Notes: generated by a model not told the origin, from the letters alone. 13,248 nt of DNA from Acinetobacter sp. (GCA_008017255.1 SSHD01000025.1:1-13248); one strand, 5' to 3'. Positions 1-7,500 are shown, numbered from the stretch's first letter. Program-made: numbers and translations.

Positions 1-1124
1 GTGCAATTTTTTGGCCTTATGGTGCAGCAACCAAAGAAACTGAAGAAATTGCAATCGAAGCAGGTTTCCCAATGTCATTCAGTTTGGGTAGTGTTTTGAC
101 CCTTGCTGATGCAGAAAAGACCTATCAACGTGCTTTGATTATGGATAACCCAACGCCAGAAGTGATTCATGAAGGCATGCGTGAATTTTTCACTTATACC
201 CGTGCACCGTATAAGCAACGCAAAAGTATTTTACGCTATAACTTAGCCGATATGGCTGCTGCAAGTTATGACCAAGCTGACCAAAAACTGGGGCAGCTTT
301 TAAATCAGGTCAATGCACTTAAAACCAATACCTTGTTATTAAAAGTGGTGGCAGACAGCAATGCCGATGGCAAGGTGGATGTTGCGTATTTTCCAAACCG
401 CCAACTGAAAATGCAGCAGGATTTGCTCAACCGAACAGTGTGGCAAGCACGCACACGGGTTGGGCATCGCGTATATGCCGAGTTACCACTCAGTTTGCAA
501 ACCCAACAAGGCTATAGCTTGGCAGATTTCACTACAGATTTGGTGAAAAATAATAGCTCGACTGGAGGTTTAATGTTAGATACAGGCTCTAGTCTGAATT
601 GTGCTTTGGCGCAAGAGAAATGGACAGCAGAATGTCAAACAGCTGTGCAGCAGATTATTGACATTAAAAACCAGACCAAAAAAGCGTCAAAATATTATGC
701 CGATATCAGTAACAATTATCAAACAGCTTTAAAAGTAGATGGCAACCAAACCTCATTTAAAGGTTTAAAACAAGTGATTCAGCTGATTCCAGATCATGCC
801 GATTTTATCTATATCAGCATTGATCCCGTTCAATCTGCATCGCACTTTTCAGACCTTAAACATGCAATTGCACATTTGAATAAGCAAGAAAGACAGCATT
901 TGATGGTGACTTTTGAGGTGAATCCTCAAGCGACTGCGCATCAATGGCAGCATTATCAAAATGCTTATGCTGCGCTCAGACAGTTGTCTATACAGAAATT
1001 AGGAGTAGAAAATTACCATTTGAATATGGGAGAGCAGGTTCATCAACACCTTTATGCGCCGCTCAGTTTAAACGAAAGCCCTTTGGAATATCGCGACCTA
1101 TTCCAGACCAAAATAGCACATTGA
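1..1124 (+). CDS. pgaB: PgaB, PNAG N-deacetylase (3' part only)
   Basis: The gene enters from outside the window; its first whole codon here is at base 3. PgaB is a periplasmic outer-membrane lipoprotein that partly de-N-acetylates poly-beta-1,6-N-acetylglucosamine before export. Visible first is the end of the NodB/CE4 deacetylase domain (AIFWPYG at bases 3-23, then FPMSFSLG). After it comes a linker and a C-terminal domain aligning with the PgaB glycoside-hydrolase (GH153) fold: ADSNADGKVDVAYFPNRQL and VWQARTRVGHRVYAELP match the usual spacing. The family's catalytic landmarks are altered, however. The DLDYV-type strand reads NLADM, QAFADPD reads KVVADSN, and the HDD acidic motif is replaced by LDTG. 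The deacetylase active site lies outside the window and cannot be judged. Only one base separates the stop from pgaC, so the genes are co-transcribed. No frameshift is visible, so this is a diverged domain rather than a broken gene. Confidence 0.93.
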   Translation, partial: AIFWPYGAATKETEEIAIEAGFPMSFSLGSVLTLADAEKTYQRALIMDNPTPEVIHEGMREFFTYTRAPYKQRKSILRYNLADMAAASYDQADQKLGQLLNQVNALKTNTLLLKVVADSNADGKVDVAYFPNRQLKMQQDLLNRTVWQARTRVGHRVYAELPLSLQTQQGYSLADFTTDLVKNNSSTGGLMLDTGSSLNCALAQEKWTAECQTAVQQIIDIKNQTKKASKYYADISNNYQTALKVDGNQTSFKGLKQVIQLIPDHADFIYISIDPVQSASHFSDLKHAIAHLNKQERQHLMVTFEVNPQATAHQWQHYQNAYAALRQLSIQKLGVENYHLNMGEQVHQHLYAPLSLNESPLEYRDLFQTKIAH

Positions 1125-1125
1125 T

Positions 1126-2397
1126 ATGATGATGAACTTTGCAAAACTTGATCTGAGCGACTTATATTTTGGTTTTGCATTTTACTATCCACTGTTTATG
1201 GCGTGGATATGGATTGCAGGCGGAATCTGGTTTTATTTTAAGCGCGAATATCGTCAAAATGATTTGCCTGAACCGAGCGAAGAGGGCTGTAGTATTATCA
1301 TCCCTTGTTTTAATGAGGAAGAACAAGTCCATGCGACCATTCGATATGCCATGCAGACGCAATATCCACTGTTTGAAGTGATTGCAGTCAATGATGGTAG
1401 TAGCGATAAAACAGCCGAAATTTTAGATGAACTGGCAGCACAATATCCAAAACTTCGTGTAGTCCATTTGGCTGAAAATCAGGGCAAAGCCTATGCCTTG
1501 CGGGCAGGAACCATGATCAGTCAATATGAATTTTTGGTATGTATTGATGGTGATGCCTTACTGCACCCGCATGCAGTATTCTGGATGATGCATCAATTGA
1601 CCAGTTATCCGCGTGTAGGGGCTGTGACAGGAAATCCACGCATTATTAACCGTTCTAGTATTTTAGGTAAGCTACAAGTTGGAGAGTTTTCATCCATTAT
1701 TGGGCTGATTAAACGTGCTCAACGTACCTATGGACGTATTTTTTGCGTATCGGGCGCTATCGCAGGTTTCCGTAAAACTGCTTTAGACCGTATTGGGTAT
1801 TGGCGCGATGACATGATCACGGAAGATATTGATGTATCTTGGCGTTTGCAGTTTGATCACTGGGATTTGCAGTACGTGCCGAAAGCTTTGTGTTACATCT
1901 ATATGCCTGAAACCTTTAAAGGGCTGTGGAAGCAGCGTCTGCGCTGGTCGCAAGGTGGGGTAGAGGTTCTGTTTGCCTATGTGCGCAAGATGTTCAAATG
2001 GCGTTTGCGCCGTATGTGGCCCATTGCGATTGAGGCCATGATCAGTATTGCTTGGGCTTATGTGATTTTTGGAATTTTCTTACTGTATCTGTATGGGTTA
2101 TTTTTTCCTGTACCAACAGAATGGTATATCCAAACCATTATGCCGCAGTGGTATGGCGTGATCTTAGGGGTAACTTGTTTAATCCAGTTCCTCGTGAGTT
2201 TAGCGATTGACCACCAATATGATAAAAGCCGTACTTTCAGAACTTATTTTTGGGTCATTTGGTATCCGCTATTCTTCTGGATTTTAATGATGCTGACCTC
2301 GGTGGTATCTTTACCTAAAACCATCTTCAAAAAGCAAAAACGCGCACGTTGGGTTAGTCCAGACCGTGGTTTTAGAGGAGAGGATGAACATGCCTAA
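1126..2397 (+). CDS. pgaC: PgaC, PNAG synthase glycosyltransferase
   Basis: Inner-membrane processive family-2 glycosyltransferase of 423 residues that polymerises UDP-GlcNAc into PNAG, working with PgaD. Visible motifs are VNDGSSD near residues 88-94, the DGD metal/UDP motif at 141-143, TED with the catalytic base region at 232-234, and QRLRW at 270-274, as in cellulose- and hyaluronan-synthase-like enzymes. Hydrophobic segments lie near 19-38, 301-327, 343-362 and 373-396, giving one N-terminal and several C-terminal membrane passes around a cytoplasmic catalytic domain. The start is a run of three ATG codons one base after the pgaB stop, without a clear Shine-Dalgarno sequence. Translational coupling to pgaB is therefore likely. 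The last codons overlap pgaD. In characterised homologues the PgaC/PgaD complex is activated by c-di-GMP; nothing in this stretch shows that directly. Confidence 0.96.
   Translation: MMMNFAKLDLSDLYFGFAFYYPLFMAWIWIAGGIWFYFKREYRQNDLPEPSEEGCSIIIPCFNEEEQVHATIRYAMQTQYPLFEVIAVNDGSSDKTAEILDELAAQYPKLRVVHLAENQGKAYALRAGTMISQYEFLVCIDGDALLHPHAVFWMMHQLTSYPRVGAVTGNPRIINRSSILGKLQVGEFSSIIGLIKRAQRTYGRIFCVSGAIAGFRKTALDRIGYWRDDMITEDIDVSWRLQFDHWDLQYVPKALCYIYMPETFKGLWKQRLRWSQGGVEVLFAYVRKMFKWRLRRMWPIAIEAMISIAWAYVIFGIFLLYLYGLFFPVPTEWYIQTIMPQWYGVILGVTCLIQFLVSLAIDHQYDKSRTFRTYFWVIWYPLFFWILMMLTSVVSLPKTIFKKQKRARWVSPDRGFRGEDEHA
2374..2383 (+). promoter_or_regulatory. Strong Shine-Dalgarno for pgaD inside pgaC
   Basis: AGAGGAGAGG lies within the last codons of pgaC and 6-9 bases before the ATG at 2390. 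It decides the pgaD start and shows independent ribosome loading, in contrast to pgaC, which has no obvious site of its own. Confidence 0.7.
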
Positions 2398-2923
2398 ATA
2401 TGAAATGATTCAAGATGAATCTCAGCTTGAAATTCCTCAATATATTGATGAGCCAAAATATGTGCGCAATAAAAGTGCGGGCTATGGTCTATTCTTTTTA
2501 GGACGGCGGGTTTGGAGTTGGCTGTTCGTGCCGCTGCTTACATTGCTGCTGTGGTGGTATGAAGGTTATAGCATCTATCACCACTTAATTATTGGCAATG
2601 GTCCAGATGGCTCGATCAGTTTGTTGTACATGGCTTTAGCCATCGTTATTTTTATTCTGTGCTTGTTGGTGTGGGCAAGCTATAACTGGATTCGCTTTCA
2701 CAATAAAGAGCGTCGTCATGCACCGATTCCTGTGACTGCGGAACACTTGGCGCAAAGTTTTGATTTGCAGGTGGCAGATATTGAAACCTTAAAACAGGCT
2801 AAAAATGTGACTTTGCATTATGACGAAGACGGTGTTCTGCAACAGTACGTCATCAACCAAACTTTGCCCGCTGTGTCAGTCGCTACTGGGCTGAATCAGG
2901 TTCAGAATCAAGCTGAAAACTAA
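2390..2923 (+). CDS. pgaD: PgaD, PNAG synthase accessory membrane protein
   Basis: Small inner-membrane partner of PgaC (177 residues from this start). In characterised systems it stabilises the synthase and takes part in c-di-GMP binding. Two hydrophobic segments are visible, near residues 41-58 and 77-100, followed by a basic stretch (NWIRFHNKERRH) and a short cytoplasmic tail, the usual PgaD layout though the sequence is poorly conserved. The ATG at 2390 was chosen because the purine-rich Shine-Dalgarno AGAGGAGAGG (2374-2383) sits at the right distance. An in-frame ATG at 2384 is too close to it, and a GTG at 2366 lies before it. The start overlaps the end of pgaC by 8 bases, typical of coupled genes. 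The last 41 bases overlap the 3' end of the opposite-strand lipoprotein gene. Confidence 0.87.
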   Translation: MPKYEMIQDESQLEIPQYIDEPKYVRNKSAGYGLFFLGRRVWSWLFVPLLTLLLWWYEGYSIYHHLIIGNGPDGSISLLYMALAIVIFILCLLVWASYNWIRFHNKERRHAPIPVTAEHLAQSFDLQVADIETLKQAKNVTLHYDEDGVLQQYVINQTLPAVSVATGLNQVQNQAEN

Positions 2924-4127
2924 GTTGCATGGGTTTGACTTGTGGATGTTGTGCAACAAAATCATCCGGATAATAACCAAAATGCTTAACCCCATGCTGT
3001 TTTAACAACTGCATGGTTTGCGTCAGTTCTTGACTAGAAATTTTACGGTTGTTTTTCCAGTTCACGGCTTGGAGTTCAAAAATAGTACGGTCCAAACTTG
3101 GGTCGACTTTTTTTACCCGAGCAATCAAGTCTAAGTAAAACTGACGGTGGTTACGGCTTTCTTCCATATAAGGCATGGCCATAATTGCATTATAATCATA
3201 GTGTTGTAGGGTGCTTATTTGCGACTGACTAAACCATTGTTCACTCTTTGGATTGAGCACGACAGGGGCGTACATATTGCGTGCGGTGATTAAATTGGGC
3301 TGTTGTTTTTTTAATATTTGGCTGATGCCTGCTGCAAATTGATCTAGATAAGCCGTTTTATGCTGTGCAAATTCAAATTGCTGCGGATGATTTGGCTTAT
3401 GTAGCACCGAAAGGTCTTTAAATCCCCACGAGATATACATTTTTTGTGCAACAGCAGAACTGTCTTCATAATCACTGAGGGTAATGTCATCGTGATAAAG
3501 AATGCCATCGACAGAGTTGCTTTGAAGAAAATCAGTAAAAATTTCTGCAACCAAGCGCATGTTTTTCGGGTCAAAAGGGCTGATACGAATGTAGCCGTGT
3601 GTCGATTTTTGGCTATTTTCTACATACTGTAATTGCTGCTGTTTTGGAAACTCCCAAGCGATCAGCGGGAGCCACGCATAGACTTGTTGCACTTGAGTAT
3701 GTTGCCGAATCTCAGCCAGAACTTGGGTAAATAAATGATCGCGTGTTGGAATGTGTCTATTTTCAAAATAGACCTGATCTGCCGAACCATTGGCGTCTGG
3801 GTCGGCAAAGGCCTGTAGAAAAATGCTATTCGGTTGGATGTGTTGTATGCGCGTAATCAGCGCTTGAATATTGCGTTGTTGCTGTGCTTTATCTACATCA
3901 AAAACATAGTCTAAATCGATATGTATAATGCGCATTTGCTCAATTTTTCTTGCTGTAGATGGCGTTGGGGTTTCCGCCTGATATTGGCTCACCAGCGCAT
4001 TAATCGGATGATTTTGAATTTTGACTGGAGGTACAGGCTGCGACTGTGCACTGCATGCAAACAACGGCAGGCTTGCAATATAAACCAATAATTTATTCAG
4101 TTTTTTATGATTTTGGGAATCAGTCAT
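2883..4127 (-). CDS. Stand-alone PgaB-type GH153 hydrolase lipoprotein
   Basis: Predicted lipoprotein of 414 residues. It has a basic N-terminus, a hydrophobic stretch at about residues 13-24 and a lipobox LFAC with the lipidated Cys at 25. Ser at +2 favours outer-membrane sorting. From about residue 65 the sequence matches the C-terminal glycoside-hydrolase (GH153) domain of PgaB, which cleaves partly deacetylated PNAG. Recognisable blocks are HIDLDYVFD (69-77), LQAFADPDANGSADQVYFENR (104-124), the acidic YHDD (211-214), ARNMYAPVV (282-290), AIMAMPYMEE (314-323), FELQAVNW (350-357) and HFGYYPDDF (382-390). There is no NodB deacetylase domain, so it is neither a second full PgaB nor a remnant starting mid-gene: it has its own signal peptide. 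It faces pgaD tail to tail with a 41-base overlap. The activity is inferred from family; it could also act only in glycan binding. The Shine-Dalgarno is weak. Confidence 0.88.
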   Translation of the reverse strand: MTDSQNHKKLNKLLVYIASLPLFACSAQSQPVPPVKIQNHPINALVSQYQAETPTPSTARKIEQMRIIHIDLDYVFDVDKAQQQRNIQALITRIQHIQPNSIFLQAFADPDANGSADQVYFENRHIPTRDHLFTQVLAEIRQHTQVQQVYAWLPLIAWEFPKQQQLQYVENSQKSTHGYIRISPFDPKNMRLVAEIFTDFLQSNSVDGILYHDDITLSDYEDSSAVAQKMYISWGFKDLSVLHKPNHPQQFEFAQHKTAYLDQFAAGISQILKKQQPNLITARNMYAPVVLNPKSEQWFSQSQISTLQHYDYNAIMAMPYMEESRNHRQFYLDLIARVKKVDPSLDRTIFELQAVNWKNNRKISSQELTQTMQLLKQHGVKHFGYYPDDFVAQHPQVKPMQLSFQLDSEPDSAQ

Positions 4128-4240
4128 AGTGCTTCATGTAAAAACAAAATGTAAACCCATACTGTAATAGAAATGGTAGCTGTACTGGATTTTTTTATGT
4201 ATTGTTCTGTGAAATGTGTGTAGTCGAAACTCAAAAAAGG

Positions 4241-4276
4241 ATAATAAAAAACACCTTGCAACAAGGCAAGGTGTTT
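4241..4276 (-). terminator. Intrinsic terminator of the yqiJ-yqiK unit
   Basis: A perfect 11-bp inverted repeat, AAACACCTTGC (4249-4259) with GCAAGGTGTTT (4266-4276), encloses a 6-base loop. Read on the minus strand the stem runs into a T-rich tail (complement of the A-run at 4245-4250). It lies about 30 bases after the flotillin stop codon. The plus strand has no T-run, so it works one way. Confidence 0.9.
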
Positions 4277-4307
4277 GATGACGCAGTTTAAATTTTGCGG
4301 GATAAAC

Positions 4308-6014
4308 TTAGTCAGCTTTTGGCTTCAACCCTTGAGTTAAACCATTAATATCGCCACCTTGTAAGCCCAATTCATTCATTAAGCTATCAATTAACGGTGC
4401 TTGTGAACGGTAGCGTAGCGCACTATTCACCACTTGATCGGACAGTGAAGTTTGACCATTTTCAATCGTTTCACCCGACGTAGAACCACCAGCAAAGCCA
4501 CTTAAGCCATTGACTTGTAAAATTTTGATGTCATCAATATTTTCCATTGGTTTCACACTTTCACGGATAATCTCTGGTAAGTGTTTTAGCAATGCCAAGC
4601 GCACTTGCATTTCCACCTGCTCGGCAGAAAGGGTATTGGCTGCTTCATTGACTGCACGCGCACCTTCTGCATCGACTTGATATTGTTTTTCTAAAGCTTG
4701 AGCAAATAAGATTTTTGCATCTGCTTCACCTTTGGCTTTTAAACGGATTTTTTCGGCTTCTGCTTCGGCAGCTATACGCACCGCTTCGGCTTCATCGGCA
4801 GCGGCTTTTTTACCTGCATCTGCTGCTACGGTTATCGCAATAGCATCTTTTTCCGCAGTCTGTTTGGCTGCCACTAGTTCAACCGCCTTTTGACGTTCGG
4901 CACGTTGCGTTTCACGCACGGTGATGACTTCTTCTTCGGCTTTTACTGCTTCGGCACGGGCTTTGTCGGCAAGGGCTTTGGCTTCAGATTCAGCCCGAGA
5001 TTTTTCTGCAATGGCAATGGCACGGTCTTGTTCTGCCAGCTCAATGGTTTTTTTCTGTTCCACTTGCGCTTTTTCAATCAGCTGTGCTTTTTGGATGTTT
5101 TCATTTTCTACATCACGTGCAGAAGCAATTCGTTTTAGTTCTACTTCACGGTCTGCGGCAATACGCGCTTCTTCGGCTTCACGTTTCTTTTCGGCTTCTT
5201 GAGAGGCAATTTCCGCCAATTGATGCGCACGGCGAATAGACACTTCACGCTCTTGTTGTAGCTTGGCGTATTCTTCTTCACGCGAAATTTGTAAGCGTGC
5301 TTGTTCGGCTTCTAGGTTTTTGGCGCGAATCGCAAGGTCAGCATCTTGCTCGATGTCATTACGCTTTTTACGGCGGTCTTCAATCGTTTCTGTCAGTTTG
5401 GTTAAACCTTCGGCATCGAAAGCATTTTGCGGGTTAAAAAATTCAAAGCTAGTTTGGTCGAGTCCAGTCAATGAAACTGTTTCCAATTCCAAACCATTTT
5501 TAAATAAATCTTCTGACACCACTTGCTGAACTTTTTGCACGAAATCAACCCGTTTTTCATGCAGTTCTTCCATTGCCATTTCCGCAGCAACAGCACGCAA
5601 TGAATCGACAAATTTACCTTCGACTAAATCTTTTAACTCTGGTGGCGACATGGTCTTGCGACCCAAAGTTTGTGCTGCAGTTGCAATCGACTCTTCCGTT
5701 GGCTTTACGCGTACATAAAATTCTGCCATCACATCGACCCGCATACGGTCACGCGTAATGAGCGCCTGATCGGCGGCGCGGCGCACTTCTAGGCGCAAGG
5801 TATTCATATTGACAGGAATAATTTCATGCAACACTGGCAGTACAATCGCACCGCCGTCTAAAATTACTTTTTCACCGCCAAAACCAGTACGTACAAAAGA
5901 AACTTCTTTGCTGGAGCGAGTGTATAAGCGGGCAATAATAAACCCGATAAAAACCAATGCTGCCAATATAATCGCAGCAATTATTAAAATTTCAGTCAAT
6001 GCTGAATTCAACAT
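4308..6014 (-). CDS. yqiK: YqiK-type flotillin (SPFH/band 7 protein)
   Basis: Flotillin-family membrane scaffold of 568 residues, close to the 553 of E. coli YqiK. One N-terminal membrane segment lies at about 8-30. The SPFH/PHB domain follows at about 35-200 (VRTGFGGEKVILDGGAIVLP, then RDRMRVDVMAEFYVRV). A long Glu/Ala/Lys-rich coiled coil spans roughly 205-460. The tail includes ALLKHLPEIIRESVKPMENI (474-493) and a Gly/Ser-rich stretch. Such proteins assemble into membrane microdomain platforms and influence membrane organisation and stress tolerance; no substrate is implied. The start at 6014 is supported by a GAGGA Shine-Dalgarno 7 bases upstream. The OB-fold partner gene lies 32 bases upstream in the same direction, the classic flotillin/NfeD-like pairing. 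The repetitive coiled coil generates long meaningless antisense frames. Confidence 0.95.
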   Translation of the reverse strand: MLNSALTEILIIAAIILAALVFIGFIIARLYTRSSKEVSFVRTGFGGEKVILDGGAIVLPVLHEIIPVNMNTLRLEVRRAADQALITRDRMRVDVMAEFYVRVKPTEESIATAAQTLGRKTMSPPELKDLVEGKFVDSLRAVAAEMAMEELHEKRVDFVQKVQQVVSEDLFKNGLELETVSLTGLDQTSFEFFNPQNAFDAEGLTKLTETIEDRRKKRNDIEQDADLAIRAKNLEAEQARLQISREEEYAKLQQEREVSIRRAHQLAEIASQEAEKKREAEEARIAADREVELKRIASARDVENENIQKAQLIEKAQVEQKKTIELAEQDRAIAIAEKSRAESEAKALADKARAEAVKAEEEVITVRETQRAERQKAVELVAAKQTAEKDAIAITVAADAGKKAAADEAEAVRIAAEAEAEKIRLKAKGEADAKILFAQALEKQYQVDAEGARAVNEAANTLSAEQVEMQVRLALLKHLPEIIRESVKPMENIDDIKILQVNGLSGFAGGSTSGETIENGQTSLSDQVVNSALRYRSQAPLIDSLMNELGLQGGDINGLTQGLKPKAD

Positions 6015-6046
6015 TTAAAATTCCTCGTATCATCATTATAAAAAAA

Positions 6047-6691
6047 TTATGCGCTAATGGCTTGAAAACCAATTTTTGTGCGTTGGGTTAAAATCACGGC
6101 TTGACCCTGAGAAAAAACCACGTCTAATTCAGGTTCAACCATAACGTAATGTGTTAGACCAAACTGATCTTTTACTTTAGCTTGCGCAGGGGAGTTGGGT
6201 TTGGCTTCCCCCAGTACAATATGTGCAGTGCGGCCAAGTAAATCATCAGTATGAATGGCAGTTGTTTCATCTTTAGGAATAATTTTAGCGATCATTGCAG
6301 CGCTAAATCGTACCAGTGGCATAGATAAAAATAGGCAGGCCGGTGCAATCAACCAAGCGGAAAAATAATGCGCCGTAAAGCTAAAAAAGAGATCTTGAAT
6401 AATTAAACCAGTTAAGCCGTAAATGGTTAGAAAAATAATCAACCAAATTAGCAAAGGCACTTTGCCTAAGTACAGCCACTCTAACAGTTGGGTAAACAGG
6501 TTGCTAGATGATTCAAGCGATGCGTCGGCATGGTCAACATCGAGCAAACTGTCGGGCAAAAATTGCTCCAAAAAACTGCTACTGCCACCAATCATGAATA
6601 AAATTAATTCCAGTATGCCAATAAACAGACACAGCATTAAGGCAATACTAAAAACCATATTGGATGAATGAGTGAATAAGTCCCAGATCAT
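6047..6691 (-). CDS. yqiJ: YqiJ-like OB-fold inner-membrane protein, flotillin partner
   Basis: Predicted 214-residue membrane protein with hydrophobic segments at about 11-35, 77-100 and 108-131. A soluble C-terminal domain (about 145-205) contains LLGRTAHIVLGEAK and HYVMVEPELDVVFSQGQAVIL, the pattern of the NfeD/YqiJ OB-fold. YqiJ-type proteins are encoded next to YqiK flotillins and are thought to act with them at the membrane. The ATG at 6691 was chosen because MIWDLFTHSSNMVFSIALML leads straight into the first membrane segment, as in E. coli YqiJ. The frame stays open to a GTG at 6751, but those 20 extra residues are AT-rich and basic and do not resemble the family. It is the first gene of the pair with the flotillin. 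Confidence 0.87.
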   Translation of the reverse strand: MIWDLFTHSSNMVFSIALMLCLFIGILELILFMIGGSSSFLEQFLPDSLLDVDHADASLESSSNLFTQLLEWLYLGKVPLLIWLIIFLTIYGLTGLIIQDLFFSFTAHYFSAWLIAPACLFLSMPLVRFSAAMIAKIIPKDETTAIHTDDLLGRTAHIVLGEAKPNSPAQAKVKDQFGLTHYVMVEPELDVVFSQGQAVILTQRTKIGFQAISA

Positions 6692-6755
6692 TGGCAATAC
6701 TCTTGTATATTTTTTGCAGTTATTTATAAAATATTTATAAAAATAAAACACTTGA

Positions 6756-6784
6756 ATATTAAAGGGTAGGCTGTAGTTTTACAA
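6756..6784 (-). promoter_or_regulatory. Candidate promoter for yqiJ-yqiK
   Basis: On the minus strand TTGTAA (6779-6784) is followed 17 bases later by TAATAT (6756-6761), each matching the sigma-70 consensus at four of six positions. It sits about 65 bases before the yqiJ ATG in a very AT-rich stretch. It is a weak match and only a candidate. Confidence 0.3.
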
Positions 6785-6865
6785 CTAAAATTGACATCAT
6801 TTGTAGAACAGGGATGGATAAATTCAGCCGTTAAATAGTTGAATTGAGGTGGAAATTCACGCCAT

Positions 6866-6891
6866 AAAAAAATCCCCAAGCGGGGATTTTT
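6866..6891 (-). terminator. Terminator after the dodecin gene
   Basis: TCCCC (6873-6877) pairs with GGGGA (6882-6886) around the loop AAGC, extended by A-T pairs on both sides. On the minus strand the hairpin ends in a run of seven T, and it lies about 25 bases beyond the dodecin stop. The plus strand also has a T-run (6887-6891), so it could stop transcription both ways. Confidence 0.88.
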
Positions 6892-6916
6892 AATATCGAG
6901 TTAAATCGGCAACTCT

Positions 6917-7117
6917 TTATTCAACAACGAAACTAATCTTTAAGTTCACTCGATATTCGGTAATTTTATTGTCTTTAACCACCACTTTTTGCTCGTTTAC
7001 CCAAGCGCCGGATACATTTTTTACCGTTTCGGTAACTTTGGCAATACCCGTTTGAATCGCATCTTCAAAACTTTTTGTGCTGCTTGAATTTACTTCGACA
7101 ACTTTTGCAATACCCAT
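6917..7117 (-). CDS. Dodecin, flavin-binding dodecamer protein
   Basis: Complete 66-residue dodecin, the normal length for the family. Dodecins assemble into hollow dodecamers that store or buffer flavins in the cytoplasm. The whole chain matches: an N-terminal strand (AKVVEV), the helix with SFEDAIQTGIAKVTETVKNV, the GAWVNEQKV strand carrying the flavin-stacking Trp at residue 39, and the terminal KITEYRVNLKISFVVE strand. It is a single-gene unit with its own terminator. Its upstream stretch (7118-7250) has a TATGAT -10-like hexamer at 7156-7161 on the minus strand but no convincing -35. The Shine-Dalgarno is weak. Confidence 0.95.
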   Translation of the reverse strand: MGIAKVVEVNSSSTKSFEDAIQTGIAKVTETVKNVSGAWVNEQKVVVKDNKITEYRVNLKISFVVE

Positions 7118-7250
7118 GTTGATCTCACTTCTTGTGTTGTAGTTTTTGGAAATTTATCATAGATCAAAACAACGGCTCATCGGTGGCAATTAACCTTTTA
7201 TTGCTAAAAACTTACACGTTTTCACATAAGCCAATTTTCTCAATAAAAGA
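7118..7250 (-). promoter_or_regulatory. Dodecin upstream region with weak -10
   Basis: This is non-coding sequence between the small RNA terminator and the dodecin start. On the minus strand TATGAT (7156-7161) matches the -10 consensus at five of six positions and lies about 40 bases before the ATG. No good -35 is spaced correctly. No operator repeat stands out. Confidence 0.3.
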
Positions 7251-7285
7251 CAAAAAAAACGCAATGATTGGGGTGATCATTGCGT
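7251..7285 (-). terminator. Terminator of the candidate small RNA
   Basis: A perfect 10-bp stem, ACGCAATGAT (7259-7268) with ATCATTGCGT (7276-7285), surrounds a 7-base loop. On the minus strand it is followed by eight T (A-run 7252-7259). No protein gene ends nearby, and trpS has a separate terminator closer to it, so a non-coding transcript is implied. Confidence 0.88.
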
Positions 7286-7450
7286 AGGAACTACGAATCT
7301 GCAAAACAGTTTCGGTTAAAAAGAGAAATGTTACGGAGGTCAGTGTTTGCTCACCTACATGGGCATAATAGGAAAAATGGCGCAGGGCTTCAGCGGTAGT
7401 CCTGTTAAGTACTGTTAGATTGTGTTAATAAGTGACAATAATTGTTAGTT
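7251..7450 (-). ncRNA. Candidate structured small RNA, about 200 nt
   Basis: The minus strand here contains a complete transcription-unit signature without an open frame. There is a -10-like TATAAA (7457-7462), a body that folds on itself, and a strong terminator. The outer stem pairs AGGACTAC (complement of 7396-7403) with GTAGTTCCT (complement of 7286-7294) with one bulged T, and its 3' side abuts the terminator stem exactly. Inside are GAA/TTC and CTGC/GCAG pairs, a large open middle, and an apical hairpin AGGTGAG...CTGACCT (7337-7356) supported by ATGT/ACAT. A closed stem, wide bubble and apical hairpin recall 6S RNA, and GGTGAGCA is reminiscent of it. I cannot confirm that identity. The 5' end near 7450 is inferred from the -10 position. 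Confidence 0.5.
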
Positions 7451-7456
7451 TATGGG

Positions 7457-7486
7457 TTTATACTCTAGTTCCTAAATTGAACTTAA
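7457..7486 (-). promoter_or_regulatory. Candidate promoter of the small RNA
   Basis: On the minus strand TATAAA (7457-7462) makes a good -10. TTAAGT (7481-7486) lies 18 bases upstream as a poor -35, and TTGATT (7486-7491) is a better hexamer but too far away. The element lies just beyond the trpS terminator, where an independent promoter would be needed. Confidence 0.4.
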
Positions 7487-7500
7487 ATCAAATACTTGCC

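Noticed and set aside
72..1124. Treating the first gene as a complete protein starting at the ATG at 72.
   Set aside because: The frame is open upstream to the window edge and encodes AIFWPYG, a typical end of the PgaB deacetylase domain, so the gene is cut by the window.
4890..6018. Several open frames on the plus strand across the flotillin gene (for example 4890-5138, 4921-5202, 5263-5529).
   Set aside because: They are antisense to the Glu/Ala-rich coiled coil, and their Ser/Cys/Phe-rich translations mirror that bias. None has a Shine-Dalgarno or a recognisable family.
6840..6859. TGAATT/AATTCA inverted repeat between yqiJ and dodecin as an operator.
   Set aside because: Six AT-rich base pairs are expected by chance in sequence of this composition, and the repeat is not placed at a convincing promoter.
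7251..7450. Naming the small RNA outright as 6S (ssrS).
   Set aside because: Only the general shape and a short GGTGAGCA match are seen, and the neighbourhood is not the usual 6S location. A covariance search is needed.
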